Shown: one piece after another, positions 1 to 5,456 of the stretch
Layout: every line of letters starts with the position of its first letter
Position numbering within the stretch: the stretch's first letter is position 1
Source of the DNA: an uncultured Faecalibacterium sp.
Lineage (GTDB): Bacteria; Bacillota; Clostridia; Oscillospirales; Ruminococcaceae
Assembly (NCBI GenBank): GCA_934525405.1
Contig: CAKSZF010000079.1
Location: forward strand, 1-6,992
Length of the DNA stretch: 6,992 nucleotides
Direction of reading: 5' to 3'
The notes under the pieces: model-generated
Databases searched by the model: none
Told to the model about the DNA's origin: nothing
Seen by the model: the letters and a program-made list of their open reading frames with translations, nothing else
Position numbers and translations under genes: made by a program

Positions 1-75
1 CCGGTAATTCAGGTGGCACCGCGGACATTACAAGACAGCTTGTTCGCCCTGAACTTTCAGGGCAAAAGCTGTCTT
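1..75 (+). promoter_or_regulatory. T-box riboswitch of asnS, 3' part (antiterminator domain)
   Basis: The conserved T-box block AGGTGGCACCGCGG is at 11-24. I can fold a full antiterminator: helix TTCAGG (8-13) with CCTGAA (48-53), a 7-nt bulge TGGCACC (14-20), and helix GCGGACA (21-27) with TGTTCGC (41-47, one G-U pair). This is the standard T-box architecture, in which the bulge TGGN pairs with the NCCA end of uncharged tRNA. Here N is C, so it would pair with GCCA, matching the G discriminator base of bacterial tRNA-Asn. Segment 41-53 is shared with the terminator, so the two folds exclude each other. The specifier stem I lies left of the window, so the Asn codon cannot be read. Uncharged tRNA-Asn is expected to switch asnS on. 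Confidence 0.93.
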
Positions 76-80
76 TTTTG
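32..80 (+). terminator. T-box-controlled intrinsic terminator before asnS
   Basis: The outer stem AAGACAGCT (32-40) pairs with AGCTGTCTT (67-75), and the inner stem GCCCTGA (46-52) pairs with TCAGGGC (57-63) around an ACTT loop. The 3' side runs into a T-rich tail to about 79. It competes with the antiterminator for 41-53. This is the OFF state of the asnS leader when tRNA-Asn is charged. Confidence 0.92.
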
Positions 81-99
81 TTTATAAAGGAGAACTATT

Positions 100-1488
100 A
101 TGGAACGTACCGAGATCCTTTCGCTGTTCAAGAGCACCCCGGCGGACGGCACCGAGATCACCGTCTGCGGCTGGGCAAAGAACATCCGCGACTCCAAGAA
201 CATCGGCTTCATCGCCCTGTCGGACGGCGGCTGCTTCAAGACCTTGCAGGTCGTGCTGGAAGCCGGTAAGCTGGCAAACTACGACGAAGTCATCCACACC
301 GGTCTGTACAGCAGCCTGCGCATCAAGGGCAAGCTGGTGCTCACCCCGCAGGCAAAGCAGCCCTTTGAGCTGAACGCCGAGAGCGTGGAAATTCTTGGCG
401 ACTGCCCCGCCGACGAGTACCCCCTGCAGAAAAAGAAGATGAGCATGGAGTATCTGCGCACAATGCCCACCCTGCGTCCCCGCACCAACACCTTTAATGC
501 TGCTTTCCGCGTGCGCAGTGTGGCTGCCTACGCCATCCACAAGTTCTTCCAGGAGAACGGCTTTGTCTACGCCCACTCTCCGCTGATCACCGCCTCCGAC
601 TGCGAGGGTGCCGGCGAGATGTTCCGCGTGACCACGCTGGATCTGGACAATGTGCCCAAGACCGAGGACGGCGCTGTGGATTACAGCCAGGACTTCTTTG
701 AAAAGCCGGTCAACCTGACCGTTTCCGGTCAGCTGGAGGCCGAGGCTATGGCCATGGCCTTTGGCAAGGTGTACACCTTTGGCCCCACCTTCCGCGCCGA
801 GAAGAGCTTTACCACCCGCCACGCTGCGGAGTTCTGGATGATTGAGCCGGAGATGGCCTTCTGCGACCTGAACGGCTACATGGACAATGCCGAGGCTATG
901 ATCAAGTACGTCATCCGCTATGTGCTGGACAACTGCCCGGACGAGATGGCCTTCTTCAACCAGTTCATTGATAAGGGCCTTGTCGAGCGTCTGGAGCTGG
1001 TGGCAAACAGCGAGTTCGGCCGCATCAGCTACACCGAGGCCATTGAGATCCTGGAAAAGAACAACAAGAAGTTCCAGTACCCCGTGGAGTGGGGCGTGGA
1101 TATCCAGACCGAGCACGAGCGCTACCTGACCGAGGTGGTGTTCAAGAAGCCGGTCTTTGTCACCGACTACCCCAAGGAGATCAAGAGCTTCTACATGAAG
1201 CAGAACGCCGACGGCAAGACCGTTGCCGCAGCAGATATGCTGGTGCCCGGCATCGGCGAGCTGATCGGCGGCAGCCAGCGTGAAGAGGACTACGGCAAGC
1301 TGGTGGCCCGCATGGACGAGCTGGGCATGGACAAGACCAACTACGAGTGGTACCTGAACCTGCGCAAGTTCGGCGGCGTGGAGCACGCAGGCTACGGTCT
1401 GGGCTTTGAGCGCATGATCATGTACCTCACCGGCATCCAGAACATCCGTGACGTGCTGCCCTTCCCCCGCACCGCATACGGCTTCTGA
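100..1488 (+). CDS. asnS: Asparagine--tRNA ligase (AsnRS)
   Basis: This 462-residue cytoplasmic class II aminoacyl-tRNA synthetase charges tRNA-Asn with asparagine using ATP. Residues about 17-100 form the N-terminal OB-fold anticodon-binding domain ([16 protein letters not shown]). The catalytic domain follows, with motif 1 around 125-160, motif 2 at 228-241 ([14 protein letters not shown], with the ATP-binding Arg232) followed by AEFWMIEPE, and motif 3 at 433-438 (GLGFER) before [11 protein letters not shown]. The FWMIEPE and [11 protein letters not shown] blocks favour AsnRS over AspRS or LysRS, and the T-box bulge agrees. Length is normal for the family. The ATG at 100 has AAAGGAG at 86-92 with 7 nt spacing. 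Expression is expected to follow tRNA-Asn charging through the T-box. A hairpin terminator follows the stop, so asnS is probably monocistronic. Confidence 0.98.
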   Translation: MERTEILSLFKSTPADGTEITVCGWAKNIRDSKNIGFIALSDGGCFKTLQVVLEAGKLANYDEVIHTGLYSSLRIKGKLVLTPQAKQPFELNAESVEILGDCPADEYPLQKKKMSMEYLRTMPTLRPRTNTFNAAFRVRSVAAYAIHKFFQENGFVYAHSPLITASDCEGAGEMFRVTTLDLDNVPKTEDGAVDYSQDFFEKPVNLTVSGQLEAEAMAMAFGKVYTFGPTFRAEKSFTTRHAAEFWMIEPEMAFCDLNGYMDNAEAMIKYVIRYVLDNCPDEMAFFNQFIDKGLVERLELVANSEFGRISYTEAIEILEKNNKKFQYPVEWGVDIQTEHERYLTEVVFKKPVFVTDYPKEIKSFYMKQNADGKTVAAADMLVPGIGELIGGSQREEDYGKLVARMDELGMDKTNYEWYLNLRKFGGVEHAGYGLGFERMIMYLTGIQNIRDVLPFPRTAYGF

Positions 1489-1509
1489 GAAGCGCGCATA
1501 CTGTAAATC

Positions 1510-1541
1510 AAGAAAGCCGCCGCCTCTGCGGCGGCTTTCTT
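1510..1541 (+). terminator. Intrinsic terminator of asnS
   Basis: A perfect 14-bp stem pairs 1510-1523 (AAGAAAGCCGCCGC) with 1528-1541 around the loop CTCT. The U-rich stretch is mostly the 3' arm itself (TTTCTT), with a weak tail (GGTTG) after it. It lies 21 nt after the asnS stop. Confidence 0.85.
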
Positions 1542-1554
1542 GGTTGAATGGGAG

Positions 1555-1610
1555 CGCCCTCTCAGTCAAAGCCTGACGGCTTTGCCAGCTCTCCCAAAGG
1601 GAGAGCCAAG
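1555..1610 (+). repeat. Hairpin repeat, copy 1
   Basis: It contains the tag CCCTCTCAGTC, a first hairpin CAAAGCC (1567-1573) / GGCTTTG (1578-1584), then a second hairpin GCTCTCCC (1588-1595) / GGGAGAGC (1599-1606) with an AAA loop. Copies 2 (1664-1713) and 3 (5965-6013) in this window share the tag, the CCAGCTC junction and the second hairpin. The sequence of the first stem differs in each copy but its pairing is kept. Confidence 0.85.
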
Positions 1611-1663
1611 AGCACTGCCGGAAGCTTTCTCATTGCGCCTAATACTTTAGCAACGAACGTAAT

Positions 1664-1713
1664 GGCTTGGCTCCCCCTTTGGGGGAGCTGGCGCGGGAGC
1701 GCCTGAGAGGGCG
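1664..1713 (-). repeat. Hairpin repeat, copy 2 (inverted)
   Basis: Read on the minus strand this is CCCTCTCAG, then hairpin GGCGC-TCCC-GCGCC (plus-strand 1690-1703), then GCTCCCCC-AAA-GGGGGAGC (plus-strand 1670-1688), ending in CAAGCC. It matches copy 1 in order and orientation when reversed. The plus strand has no T-run after the hairpin, so it is not an obvious terminator towards mutY. Confidence 0.85.
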
Positions 1714-1748
1714 TTCTGCCTATCTTTTCAACAAGGAGCACAAAACAA

Positions 1749-2792
1749 GTGGAAAACATTTCGCCTGCCCTCTTGGACTGGTTTTACAAGAACCGCCGCA
1801 GCCTGCCCTTCCGGGAGGACCCCACCCCCTACCATGTGTGGCTCAGCGAGGTGATGCTGCAGCAGACCCGGGTGTCGGCGGTGCTGCCGTATTACTACCG
1901 CTTTCTGGAAGAGCTGCCGGATATCCCCGCGCTTGCCGCCTGCGGGGAGGAAAAGCTGCATAAGCTGTGGGAAGGGCTGGGCTATTACAGCCGGGTGCGC
2001 AACCTGCAAAAGGCCGCAAAGCTCGTCTGTGCACAGTACGGCGGGCAGCTGCCTGCCGATTACGCCGCCCTGCGTGCGCTGCCCGGCATCGGGGAGTACA
2101 CCGCCGGTGCCATTGCGTCCATCAGCTTCGGGCTTCCCGTGCCCGCCGTGGACGGCAATGTGCTGCGGGTGTTTTCCCGCCTGTACAATGACCCGGGCGT
2201 GATTACAGAACCGGCGGTAAAAAAGGCCTTTACCGCCCGGGTCATGGAGCATCAGCCGCCGGAAAAGGCCGGGGATTACAATCAGGCGCTGATGGAGCTG
2301 GGTGCGCTGGTCTGTGTGCCCAACGGCGCACCGTTGTGCGGGCAGTGCCCGCTGGCAGAAAGCTGCCTTGCCCGGGCGGCGGGCACCACCGCCCAGCTGC
2401 CCCAAAAGGCAAAGCCGAAGCCCCGCAAGCTTGTGCCGGTAACGCTGGCGCTGGTGGAAAGCCCGGCGGGCTTTCTGGTGCAGCAGCGGCCGGAAAAAGG
2501 GCTGCTGGCCGGGCTGTGGCAGCCGGTACTGTGGGAGGGCGAGCATCTTTTGCAGGCCGAGGTGCTGGCACGGCTGGCGGCACTGGGGCTGGACACCGGC
2601 ACGGCAGCCCCCGCCGCCCTGCCCGCCGCAAAGCATATCTTTACCCATATCGAATGGCTCATGTCTGGCGTGCAGCTGCGCGTTGCGGCACAGCCCGCCC
2701 CGGCGGGCTATATCTGGGCAAGCCGGGAGCAGCTGCGCACCACCTACGCCCTGCCCGGGGCATTCCGGGCGTACAAGCCGCTGCTGCTCTGA
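1749..2792 (+). CDS. mutY: Adenine DNA glycosylase MutY
   Basis: This 347-residue base-excision repair enzyme removes adenine mispaired with 8-oxoguanine. The N-terminal glycosylase domain carries the catalytic Glu34 in SEVMLQQTRV, a helix-hairpin-helix LPGIGEYTAGA (111-121), and the catalytic Asp135 in VDGNVLRV. Tyr117 replaces the Lys of bifunctional lyase relatives, as expected for MutY. A [4Fe-4S] cluster site follows at Cys189, Cys197, Cys200 and Cys206. Residues from about 227 form the NUDIX-like C-terminal domain that recognises 8-oxoG (GLLAGLWQP, FTHIEW). The first cysteine spacing is C-X7-C rather than the C-X6-C of E. coli, a form I recall from Clostridia. The start is GTG at 1749, chosen for AAGGAG at 1733-1738 (10 nt spacing) and because the protein then begins at the usual N-terminal helix. 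I see no clear promoter; transcription starts either inside the upstream repeat region or by readthrough from asnS. Confidence 0.97.
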   Translation: MENISPALLDWFYKNRRSLPFREDPTPYHVWLSEVMLQQTRVSAVLPYYYRFLEELPDIPALAACGEEKLHKLWEGLGYYSRVRNLQKAAKLVCAQYGGQLPADYAALRALPGIGEYTAGAIASISFGLPVPAVDGNVLRVFSRLYNDPGVITEPAVKKAFTARVMEHQPPEKAGDYNQALMELGALVCVPNGAPLCGQCPLAESCLARAAGTTAQLPQKAKPKPRKLVPVTLALVESPAGFLVQQRPEKGLLAGLWQPVLWEGEHLLQAEVLARLAALGLDTGTAAPAALPAAKHIFTHIEWLMSGVQLRVAAQPAPAGYIWASREQLRTTYALPGAFRAYKPLLL

Positions 2793-2845
2793 CTTTGGCA
2801 ATTTGCTGTAATGAACCGCGCCAAAACCGGCACACTGCCCAAAGT

Positions 2846-2884
2846 GCGCCCCGCAGCACCTTCGGGTCGTGAAAATTGGGGCGC
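2846..2884. other. Inverted repeat in the mutY downstream gap
   Basis: GCGCCCC (2846-2852) pairs with GGGGCGC (2878-2884) across 25 nt. Inside lies a small ACC-TTCG-GGT hairpin (2858-2867) with a stable UUCG-type loop. No T-run follows on either strand, so it is not a standard intrinsic terminator. It ends 6 nt before the -35 box of the next promoter, so it could be a mutY 3' end structure or an operator. The rest of 2793-2889 shows nothing recognisable. Confidence 0.4.
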
Positions 2885-2889
2885 AACGG

Positions 2890-2918
2890 TTGTAATTTTG
2901 GACGCGAACGGGTATAAT
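2890..2918 (+). promoter_or_regulatory. Sigma-A-type promoter of the small membrane protein gene
   Basis: A perfect -10 box TATAAT (2913-2918) lies exactly 17 nt after TTGTAA (2890-2895), which matches TTGACA at four of six bases. Transcription should start near 2925, leaving a leader of about 110 nt before the ATG at 3034. Confidence 0.8.
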
Positions 2919-2924
2919 AAAAGC

Positions 2925-3033
2925 TACAAGGCGGCGCTGACTGCCGCTTGAATCAAGATCCTTTTGCGGGACGCCCGCTGGAAAAATCAAGCTGAAACAA
3001 CGTTTCAACTGCAAAAAGGAGTGTACTGAATCT
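2925..3033 (+). other. Structured 5' leader of the small membrane protein gene
   Basis: Three short hairpins can be drawn: 2929-2935 with 2943-2949 (AGGCGGC/GCCGCTT, one G-U), GCGGG-ACG-CCCGC (2966-2978), and TGAAAC-AAC-GTTTCA (2993-3007). None is followed by a T-run, so there is no attenuator. The ribosome site AAAAAGGAG (3013-3021) comes just after the last hairpin, 12 nt before the ATG. I recognise no known riboswitch; the leader may simply affect mRNA stability or translation. Confidence 0.4.
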
Positions 3034-3222
3034 ATGAAAAAATCTTGCTTGGTCGCTGTGATCGCCGTTCTGGCTGCTGTGGCTGGTGCGCTGGCTGCTG
3101 TGGCACTTTACCTGAACCGCCGCGAGAAGGAGCTGGACGAGTACGAGCGCCTGCTGTTCGGCGAGGATGATGCAACCACCGTAGAGCCGGAGGAAGCTGC
3201 TGCTGAGGACGAGGCAGAATAA
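3034..3222 (+). CDS. Small single-pass membrane protein with acidic tail, function unknown
   Basis: This is a 62-residue protein that I do not recognise. Residues 1-3 (MKK) are basic, residues about 5-27 are one hydrophobic, Ala/Val/Leu-rich segment (likely a membrane helix), and NRREKELDEYERLL (28-41) is charged and probably helical. The last 20 residues contain about ten Asp or Glu. There is no lipobox at Cys5 and no signal peptidase site that I can see, so it is probably a membrane anchor rather than a secreted protein. Topology is unclear because positive charges flank both sides of the helix. Support for a real gene comes from its own promoter, an AAAAAGGAG site (12 nt spacing, slightly long) and a strong terminator after the stop. 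A loose likeness to short YtxH-type membrane proteins is possible but too weak to name. Confidence 0.8.
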   Translation: MKKSCLVAVIAVLAAVAGALAAVALYLNRREKELDEYERLLFGEDDATTVEPEEAAAEDEAE

Positions 3223-3265
3223 TTCCCCTAAAATACCGGAAACTGCCGGGAAGATAAGTGCATCG

Positions 3266-3315
3266 GGGCGCACGGAGCAGTCTGTCTGAACGGACTGCCC
3301 CGGTGCGCCCTTTTT
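3266..3315 (+). terminator. Intrinsic terminator between the small membrane gene and the LytM-like gene
   Basis: GGGCGCAC (3266-3273) pairs with GTGCGCCC (3303-3310), and inside it GCAGTC (3277-3282) pairs with GACTGC (3293-3298) around a 10-nt loop. TTTTT follows at 3311-3315. Only 6 nt separate the T-run from the next gene's ribosome site (3322-3327), so no promoter fits between them. It may act as a partial terminator or attenuator for the downstream gene. Confidence 0.9.
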
Positions 3316-3334
3316 GTACATAAGGAGAAGGAAC

Positions 3335-4636
3335 ATGAAGCGTTTTTTGCTTTGGCTCATCAGTGTGGCGCTGGGCGTGGTGGTGCTGCTGGCGGCTGTG
3401 ATGGGGGTAAGCTATGCCTTTACCACTGAGGGCGGCTGCCCGGACGGGGCGGCGCAGTTCGGCGGGCAGGCGCTGGAGGCCAACGGCTCCTGCTGGCAGG
3501 TACCGCTGCTGGGCGGCAAGCTGGATAAGGTCTTTGCCAGCCCCGCCACCCTGACCGTGCAGAAGCTGGGTGTGCTGTACACCGCCCATCCGGAACTTTC
3601 TTTGCCGGAGTGGACCTGTTACACCGCCCTGACCATCCAGAATGCGGCGGGGGATGTGCTGTTTGCGGGCAGCGCAGGGGAGTACCAGAACTTTCTCTTC
3701 CCTGCAAACGGCGAGTATAAGGCGGAGCTGACCGCATGGCGTGTGCCCAAGGGCGGGGTCATCACCCAGTTTGAGGGCGGCAGCACCGGACAGCTGCGCA
3801 AAAATCTGGGCTTAGAGCGCCCCGCAAAGCCCACGGGCTGGTACCGGTACAGCTTCCGGTTTACTTTGCAGGCCAGTGCGGAGGTGGAGCTTTCTGCCGA
3901 GCGGGTGGAGCAGGGCGGCACGGTGGGTGTGCGCATCTCCGGCATGACCGGGGACGCCGTGCCCACCATCGAGACCGACCTTGGCAGCGTGCAGTGCGTG
4001 CGCGCCGCCGAGGGCTGGCGCGCCTATATCCCGGCAGCGTATAACGCCTCCTCCGGCGGGCACGAGATAAACATCACGGTGAACGGCGAGACCATCACCC
4101 GCACCCTGACCGTGCTGCCGAAGGACTTTGGCACGGTGGAGGTGGAGGCCGAAGAGTCCGCCCCGGAGAGCGCCAACGCGCAGTTCCGCAGTGCCATCTG
4201 GCCGCTGTACGAGGCTGCCGCCACCGCCAAGCAGTGGCAGGGCGGCTTTGTGCCCCCCGCCGAGGACTCCATGACTTTAGTGGACTACGGGCAAATTAAA
4301 GTAACGAACGGCCAGCAGGGCAGCCGCTCCAACTCCACAAAGCTGTACACCATCCCCGGTGCGCCCTGCCGCGCCGCAGCCAACGGCACGGTGGTGTTTG
4401 CGGGCAGTCTGGAGCTTACCGGCAACACGGTGGTCATCGACCACGGCTGCGGGCTGCGCAGCTACCTGTACGGCTTGCAGGAGCTTTCGGTCAGCAGGGG
4501 ACAGACCGTGGAAAAGGGACAGGCTGTGGGCGCACTGGGCGAGGAGCTGACCATGGACTTCAAGCTGGGCAGCAGGAGCGTGAACCCCCGCCTGCTGTTC
4601 CAGACCTCCGGCGGCTTGTTCTGGAAGGAAAACTGA
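3335..4636 (+). CDS. Membrane-anchored protein with degenerate LytM/M23-like domain
   Basis: The protein has 433 residues. Residues about 4-29 form an N-terminal membrane helix or uncleaved signal, followed by a large extracytoplasmic region that looks beta-rich (about 30-260). Residues about 330-425 resemble the LytM/peptidase M23 fold: ANGTVVFAG (349-357), NTVVIDHGCGLRSYLYGL (364-381), a G-x-T/V-x-x-G-x-x-V-G-x-x-G hairpin region, and VNPRLLF (416-422). The zinc ligands are missing: the HxH block is TMDFKL (406-411), the His of the usual Y-H-L motif is Gly380, and no HxGxD block precedes ANGTVVF. It is therefore probably not an active endopeptidase; family precedents such as EnvC and NlpD are non-catalytic regulators of cell-wall amidases. 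The role here is inference. The start is ATG 3335 with AAGGAG at 3322-3327 (7 nt). A TTG in frame at 3314 lies in the preceding terminator T-run and is rejected. Confidence 0.85.
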   Translation: MKRFLLWLISVALGVVVLLAAVMGVSYAFTTEGGCPDGAAQFGGQALEANGSCWQVPLLGGKLDKVFASPATLTVQKLGVLYTAHPELSLPEWTCYTALTIQNAAGDVLFAGSAGEYQNFLFPANGEYKAELTAWRVPKGGVITQFEGGSTGQLRKNLGLERPAKPTGWYRYSFRFTLQASAEVELSAERVEQGGTVGVRISGMTGDAVPTIETDLGSVQCVRAAEGWRAYIPAAYNASSGGHEINITVNGETITRTLTVLPKDFGTVEVEAEESAPESANAQFRSAIWPLYEAAATAKQWQGGFVPPAEDSMTLVDYGQIKVTNGQQGSRSNSTKLYTIPGAPCRAAANGTVVFAGSLELTGNTVVIDHGCGLRSYLYGLQELSVSRGQTVEKGQAVGALGEELTMDFKLGSRSVNPRLLFQTSGGLFWKEN

Positions 4637-4642
4637 ACAAAC

Positions 4643-4681
4643 TCCCTCAGCCTTCGCTTCTGCATGGCTGGGGGATTTTTT
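4643..4681 (+). terminator. Intrinsic terminator of the LytM-like gene
   Basis: TCCCTCAGCC (4643-4652) pairs with GGCTGGGGGA (4666-4675) in a 10-bp stem with one T-G pair and a 13-nt loop. Six T follow (4676-4681). It begins 6 nt after the stop codon and separates this gene from the sigma operon. Confidence 0.92.
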
Positions 4682-4689
4682 GGAAAACC

Positions 4690-4717
4690 TGTAACGTTTT
4701 TCCTCTTTGTGCGTTAT
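4690..4717 (+). promoter_or_regulatory. Probable ECF-sigma-type promoter of the anti-sigma/sigma operon
   Basis: TGTAAC (4690-4695), a 16-nt T-rich spacer, then CGTTAT (4712-4717). This fits the AAC-N16-CGT layout of Firmicute ECF promoters such as SigW (TGAAAC-N16-CGTA) and not the sigma-A pattern. It lies between the preceding terminator and the anti-sigma gene, where an autoregulated ECF promoter is expected. The mRNA would start near 4724 with a short hairpin GGGCT-CAACAA-AGCCC (4728-4743) just before the ribosome site. Confidence 0.7.
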
Positions 4718-4761
4718 TGGGGTGAAAGGGCTCAACAAAGCCCGCAAAGGAGGAAATGACC

Positions 4762-5454
4762 ATGAAACTGGAATGTGACGTGATCCGCGACTTACTGCCC
4801 CTGTACGCCGAAAAGCTTGCCAGCCCCGCCAGCAGTGCGCTGGTGGAACAGCACCTTGCAGAGTGCCCCGCCTGCCGTGCAGAGCTGGAACAGATGGAAA
4901 AACCGGTGCCGGTGCAGCCGGAGCCCCAGCCGGATGCACCGCTGCGGAGCATCCGAAAGACCATGCAGAAAAAGAGCATCCGCATAGCAGCGGCAGCGGT
5001 TCTGACAGTGCTGTGCGCTCTTGGGCTGGTGTTCTGGATGGGCGGCGCAAAAACGCCGGTAACGGCAGAACAGGCGAAGATCTGGACTTACAACAAAAAG
5101 GAAAACGAGGCCAACCTCTGTGTGCTGGAAGTGCAGGGCGAAAACGTCTGGCTGGAACTGGAAGGCTCCTTTAATTGGGGCAAACCATCCGTTACCGTCC
5201 GGGTGGTGCGCTATACCTTCCCGCACATCCATGCTGCGCTGGAAGGGCTGCTGGGCACATCGGCTTCCGATACCAGCATCACAGTCTCCGGCACACAGCT
5301 GCTGACAGTGCAATGCGCCGACGAGACCCGCTATTACAGTGACGGTCAGCAGGTGGAGCGGTTCATCCTGAAAAAAGAGGATGGAACGCAGACCTATGTT
5401 TACGAATCTGAGGATGTAGTCACACAGGAACAAGGCGTGTTTGAGAAGGGCTGA
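4762..5454 (+). CDS. Zinc-finger (zf-HC2) transmembrane anti-sigma factor
   Basis: This 230-residue protein most likely binds and silences the ECF sigma factor encoded next to it. The N-terminal domain (CDVIRDLLPLYAEKLAS) is typical of zf-HC2 anti-sigma factors, with the ZAS zinc site His31-X3-Cys35-X2-Cys38 and a possible fourth ligand at Cys5. A Pro-rich linker (about 48-60) and a basic stretch (RKTMQKKSIR) precede one membrane helix at about 75-95. The remaining 135 residues would lie outside the cell as a sensor domain that I do not recognise. The start at ATG 4762 has AAAGGAGG (4746-4753) 8 nt upstream; an ATG at 4756 would sit only 2 nt from it. The stop is 2 nt before the sigma start, so translation is likely coupled. 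Signal and release mechanism cannot be read from the sequence. Confidence 0.9.
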   Translation: MKLECDVIRDLLPLYAEKLASPASSALVEQHLAECPACRAELEQMEKPVPVQPEPQPDAPLRSIRKTMQKKSIRIAAAAVLTVLCALGLVFWMGGAKTPVTAEQAKIWTYNKKENEANLCVLEVQGENVWLELEGSFNWGKPSVTVRVVRYTFPHIHAALEGLLGTSASDTSITVSGTQLLTVQCADETRYYSDGQQVERFILKKEDGTQTYVYESEDVVTQEQGVFEKG

Positions 5455-5456
5455 CT

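Larger units (their letters stand above)
1555..1713. repeat. Composite inverted-repeat element (two hairpin repeats, head to head)
   Basis: The ends are 11-bp perfect terminal inverted repeats, CGCCCTCTCAG (1555-1565) and CTGAGAGGGCG (1703-1713). A second, longer inverted match links 1584-1610 with 1666-1692, identical at 25 of 27 positions. Between the arms lie about 55 nt (1611-1665) with no open frame or clear promoter. The size and structure resemble a MITE or paired REP-type element. I see no target-site duplication in the flanks and no transposase. It fills the asnS-mutY gap and ends 35 nt before the mutY start. Confidence 0.75.

Noticed and set aside
82..1569. A 495-codon open frame on the minus strand across asnS
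   Set aside because: It lies fully antisense to a well-supported synthetase; its product has no recognisable domain and a low-complexity Val/Leu/His/Gly mix typical of GC-rich antisense frames.
1633..1663. A mutY promoter inside the composite repeat (TTGCGC with CGTAAT)
   Set aside because: The spacing is 19 nt and both boxes match poorly, so it is not supported.
2336..2872. A 178-codon plus-strand frame overlapping the end of mutY
   Set aside because: It is out of frame with MutY, Ala/Gly/Arg-rich and without a ribosome site.
1728..3014. A 428-codon open frame on the minus strand across mutY
   Set aside because: It is antisense to MutY with its catalytic and cluster motifs, and the predicted protein is rich in Arg, Gln, Gly and Cys with no motif, so it is a shadow.
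3314..3334. An upstream TTG start for the LytM-like protein
   Set aside because: The TTG is in the terminator T-run and has no ribosome site; ATG 3335 has AAGGAG at 7 nt spacing and starts directly with a membrane segment.
1643..4310. Shared words ACTTTAG and AACGAACG between the repeat spacer and the LytM-like gene
   Set aside because: They are short, differently spaced, and in the gene they simply encode ordinary codons; probably chance.
4756..4761. The ATG at 4756 as the anti-sigma start
   Set aside because: It is only 2 nt from AAAGGAGG; the ATG at 4762 is 8 nt away and gives the usual N-terminus of this family.
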